Positions 60,699-64,000 of a DNA stretch of 64,000 nucleotides are shown here, piece after piece. The translations under genes and the position numbers were made by a program. Below the pieces are notes generated by a model. That model did no database searches. It was not told the DNA's origin and worked only from the letters and a program-made list of their open reading frames with translations. The DNA is from Amorphophallus konjac. Lineage: Eukaryota > Streptophyta > Magnoliopsida > Alismatales > Araceae. Location: contig CM040121.1 of assembly GCA_022559845.1 (NCBI GenBank), positions 508,628,566-508,692,565 of the forward strand. Direction: 5' to 3'. Each line of letters starts with the position of its first letter. Positions within the stretch are counted from its first letter, which is position 1.

Positions 60699-61797
60699 GG
60701 GCCAGATCTCTCAGATCAAAACACACAGAGGTGGAGCATTTTGAAGCAGAAGAGAGTTGAGAAGGGAGTTGAGCATCAAAAGCTGAGAGTAGAGGATAAA
60801 GAGAGAAGAAAAGCCTGCGGCGAAGGTCAAGTAAAATAGAGTACCGTATATTGGGTAGTTGATCTGAGTGAAAGGAGAGTCTGTGAGAAGTGTCTTCTGT
60901 AATTGACTCCTAGATCAAATCCAGAGTCAATCAGCTCCTCGAAAGCTATATTGTCTTCTTGAGTATCTTTTTCATTTGATTTCTAATTCCTCTTATAAGC
61001 TTTGTATCAGCGGGCGAGGTTGAATCCTCGGACAGCGAAGCTGTAAGGCTTAGCGGTAGCAAGCTGTGAGGCTCAGTGGTCTGGGATCAATTCCCCAAAG
61101 ATGTGGATCAACGGTCTGTAGGGATCTAATCCCTGAAGTTGTGAATCAGCGGATTGAAGCTGTGAATCAGTAGTAAGCCATACTCAGTCTGAGTGTGGGG
61201 TGGATGTAGGTGAAAGCTGAACCACCTAAAATTCCTTTGTGTTCTATGTGATTGCTTTAACTGATTGTGAGTTTATCATTTAAATCTGCTCTTCGATAGA
61301 TGAATGCATAGGATCATAAATTGCTTGATATGTTTGCTTAAGATTTTTATGTGTTGTTATTGAGTTCAGTATAACTACTACTGTTTCAAATTGCCAGTAG
61401 AACTATCCTCATAATTAGCCTGGTCTCGATTTCAGACTTGTGATTATTTGACCGAATTGCGAAAACCTTCAATTCTCAAGTATATCAAAAGTTATGGCTT
61501 GAATGATTGGTTATGCCAATCTGGACAGTCTTAGCTTGCGCGAGGGATCATAAATCATACCACCGCCAAGTACTTGATTGTTGGAATTCTAACTTCGTTC
61601 AAACAATCTTCACTGAAATCCTTTGCATACTGATTATCATCTAGTTTAATATTCTACCATTCTGGTGTGTGCAGTCACTGTCTTAGCTATAGCAGTTCCT
61701 TATAATTCCACATTCTTTTATTACTATATCTTTTCTTTAAAATTAGGTTTGATCTATTCACCCCCCCTCTAGATCAGTGTCCATTAGTTCCAACACA

Positions 61798-61810
61798 TGG
61801 TATCAGAGCC
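61798..61810 (+). other. Primer-binding site of the copia element
   Basis: TGGTATCAGAGCC, the standard complement of the 3' end of initiator methionine tRNA, lies two bases after the 5' LTR. An ATG overlapping it (61797) is therefore unlikely to be the gag start. Confidence 0.92.
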
Positions 61811-61850
61811 TAACTCTCCCTTAGGGCTTCACATCCCGGAGAGATTTGTT

Positions 61851-63668
61851 ATGGATGCTAAAGGATTGATCGCTGAGGGTCATTCGACTAATAAGCCACC
61901 ATTCTTCAATGGTAACAATTATGCTTACTGGAAGAATCGGATGCAGGTCTTCCTCTGTGCAAAGGACTATAAGATCTGGAAGGTTGTTAGTAAGGGTCTT
62001 TTTGATTTGCCTCCAGACGAAGAGTTCTGGACTAAGGAGCATATCTGTAGATCCACCTTGAATTGGGGTGCCATTAATGCTATACAATGTGCACTCCATC
62101 CCACCGAATTCTCTAGAGTCTCTTCATGTAACACTGCTAAGGATATGTGGGATAAGTTGGAGGTCATTTATGAAGGAATGTCTCAGGTTAGAGAAACTAA
62201 AGCCAATATGTTAGTCTCTGAGTATGAGGCTTTCAAAATGAAGTCTGAAGAATCCATATCTGCGATGTATGCGTGTCTGAATGTGATTACCAATAGGTTA
62301 AGAAGTTTGGGAAAAACCTACAGTGAGTATGAGTTAGTCAGAAAGATTCTTAGGTCCCTGACACCCATTTGGCATACTAAGGCCATTGTAATGGAGGAAT
62401 CTAGGAACTTAGCTACGACCACTTTAGATGAACTTGTCGGTTCGCTCATGACATATGAGTTGAATCATAAGAAGGTTGATGAATCAGAAAAAAGGAGAAA
62501 ACCCCACACTTTGAAGGTTGCTTCCAGCAGCAAAGGATCCTCAAGCGAGCCTAGCTCTTCAAGCTCTGAAGAAGATGCAGATGAGTTTGCTATGATTACT
62601 AGGAAGTTCAAAAAAAATTTGAGAAAAGAAGGGAGAGGACTGAGAAGGAAATATTTTTCTGGAAAACGACAGACCAAATATAAATCTAATAATGTTAAGA
62701 AAATTGATGCCATCGTATGTTACAATTGCAGGAAAGCATGACATCTTAAGGCTTATTGCCCAGAGCTGCAGAAGGAGAAGTCAAGGTCAAAGAACAAGAA
62801 AGGAAGGGCAATGGTCAGTACCTGGAGTGATGAAGAAGAAGAAAGTCAGAGTAGCTCCTCTGACAGTGAGAAAGAAGATAGGATATGTCTGATGGCCAAG
62901 AGCAATGAGGACAAATAAAATGATAATGAGGTAATTTTCCCATTTGAAAACTTTACTCAGGATGAATGAGAAGATGTTTATGCTAAAATTCTTGAAAAAT
63001 ATGAGGACATGCGTAGAGAAAATAAACACTTGAAAAGAAAAGTAAACTCTTTAGTTCATGATACATCTGTGAATGACAAAATTACATGTTTGAAATATGA
63101 AAATCGGAATCTAAAAAATTCTCTTGATGTAGCTGGAAGTAACAAAATAACTTTAATTGATTTGAAATCTGAAAATGAGAATTTGATGAACATTATCGAT
63201 GAACTCAAAATTAGAATACATAAATTTTAGGAAGAAACAAGGATAGCCACTAAAAAATATGAAGTTGTCAATGGTGTGAATGATGAACTAAAAAGAACAA
63301 TTGAGAAACTGGAAAAAGAAAATCAGCATAAACAAACCTCCCTTGAAAACATGACACAAGGAACTGAGAATCTAAATGCTATCTTGGGAACAAAAAAAAA
63401 ATTAGGAAAGAAGGTTTGGGTTACAACCCAACTAATAAGAAAAGGTATGATGTTAAAACTATATCTTTTGTGGCTGAAAAAGGAACATCACAACCTTTGA
63501 TAAACATGACTTCTAGTGAGAATCTGAAACCTGCTGAGAAAACCAAACCCAATGTCAGAGACAAGGGAAAAGGGAAGGTAGAAATGTCCAAGGAGTCATA
63601 TACTACCACACCTCAGAACAAGGGAAAAGCTAGGAGTCAGTTTGTTAAGGATAAACTCCAAAGAAACC
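61851..63668 (+). pseudogene. SIRE-like copia gag (start of gag-pol)
   Basis: Start taken at ATG 61851 (MDAKGLIAEGHSTNKPPFFNG), after the primer site. It encodes the copia gag core (NNYAYWKNRMQVFLCAKDYK, MWDKLEVIYEG, SISAMYACLNVITNRLRSLG), a Ser/Glu-rich hinge, a zinc knuckle (CYNCRKA, stop, HLKAYC), then a long coiled coil typical of SIRE-type gag. Defects: TGA at 62739-62741 replacing the knuckle glycine, TAA near 62917, TGA near 62967 (Trp expected), TAG near 63228, and a frameshift in an A-run near 63395. It is cut at 63668 by another LTR. The protease, integrase and RT parts are not in the window. Confidence 0.92.
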
Positions 63669-64000
63669 TGTAACGACCCGAGAATCCGATTACCGGGAAG
63701 GCCCGATAACCCGAGACTCGAACCGCCGCCCACGAGCCGGGAGGGCTCGGAAGGGATAAAAGGAGTGTGGAGGCACAAAGAAATAGGAAATAAGGCAGGA
63801 CAATTCAAAAATTAACATAAATAAATAAACAACTATAGCTACAACAGAGTCCAGTCCAACAGAAAGTACAGTCTGGAGCAGTGAAGCGTACCACATGCCA
63901 AGTGAACACTCGGCCTGGCGAGCTGGCAACTGAGAACCTCCGCACCGCGCCCTCGAACCTCGAGGAAGAAGAACCGTCACACCTGAAAAGTAGGGAATGA
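63669..64000 (+). mobile_element. Start of another LTR element, truncated by window end
   Basis: TGTAACGACCCGAGAATCCGA begins abruptly after AAACC in the copia gag frame. The TGTAAC(G)ACCC start resembles that of the solo LTR at 7158 and of chromovirus LTRs, but the sequence is otherwise different. The other end and TSD lie outside the window, so both boundaries and class are inferred. Confidence 0.5.

Larger units (their letters stand above)
59379..61795 (+). repeat. 5' LTR of the SIRE-like copia element
   Basis: A 2417-bp LTR, TGTTGTAGGG...TTCCAACA, preceded by TSD GCCAA and followed by a primer-binding site. It is the partner of 1383-3829. It contains the GTGCAC array (59680-60300), a TATA box at 60689 and a leader to the PBS. 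A 2.4-kb LTR is long for a copia element. Confidence 0.93.

Overview
The window is plant nuclear DNA made almost entirely of transposable elements nested inside one another. Spliceosomal introns, plant-type CACTA transposase genes, Ty1/copia and Ty3/gypsy LTR retrotransposons, an L1-type LINE fragment and exon fragments of ordinary plant genes all point to a flowering plant with a repeat-rich genome. I cannot name the species. No intact host gene, tRNA, rRNA or CRISPR array was seen.

The nest can be read from target-site duplications (TSDs). Outermost is a CACTA transposase gene (here CACTA-B), split between 1-1382 (minus) and 58821-59378 (plus). A long-LTR, SIRE-like copia element sits in it with TSD GCCAA; its 3' half is at 1383-6167 (minus) and its 5' half at 59379-63668 (plus). 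A second element, CACTA-A (6168-18626 and 58214-58820, minus), sits in the copia pol gene. CACTA-A itself holds a 3.4 kb solo LTR (7158-10568, TSD GATTC) and a giant Tat-type gypsy element (18627-58208, TSD GTGCA). The gypsy element holds a third CACTA element, CACTA-C (40576-53597, TSD GGT), and CACTA-C carries a LINE piece and exon fragments of at least six unrelated plant genes. A further LTR starts at 63669 inside the copia gag.

The copia and CACTA-B halves face opposite ways although their TSD and reading frame fit together. One inversion joining CACTA-A to CACTA-B at about 58820 explains the whole layout; a mis-assembly at that point would look the same.

The Tat element is about 26.6 kb without its insert. 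Its LTRs differ by about 40 substitutions and one 11-bp indel (counted by eye). It carries gag-protease-RT-RNase H-second RNase H-integrase on the plus strand with several stops and frame breaks. Its long 3' region holds two minisatellites, and on the minus strand an intron-containing gene for a protein resembling the plant mobile domain (PMD). CACTA-C interrupts the first exon of that gene.

All element genes are broken by stops, frame changes or insertions, so they are called pseudogenes unless stated. Family names come from recognising protein motifs by eye; nothing was searched against a database.
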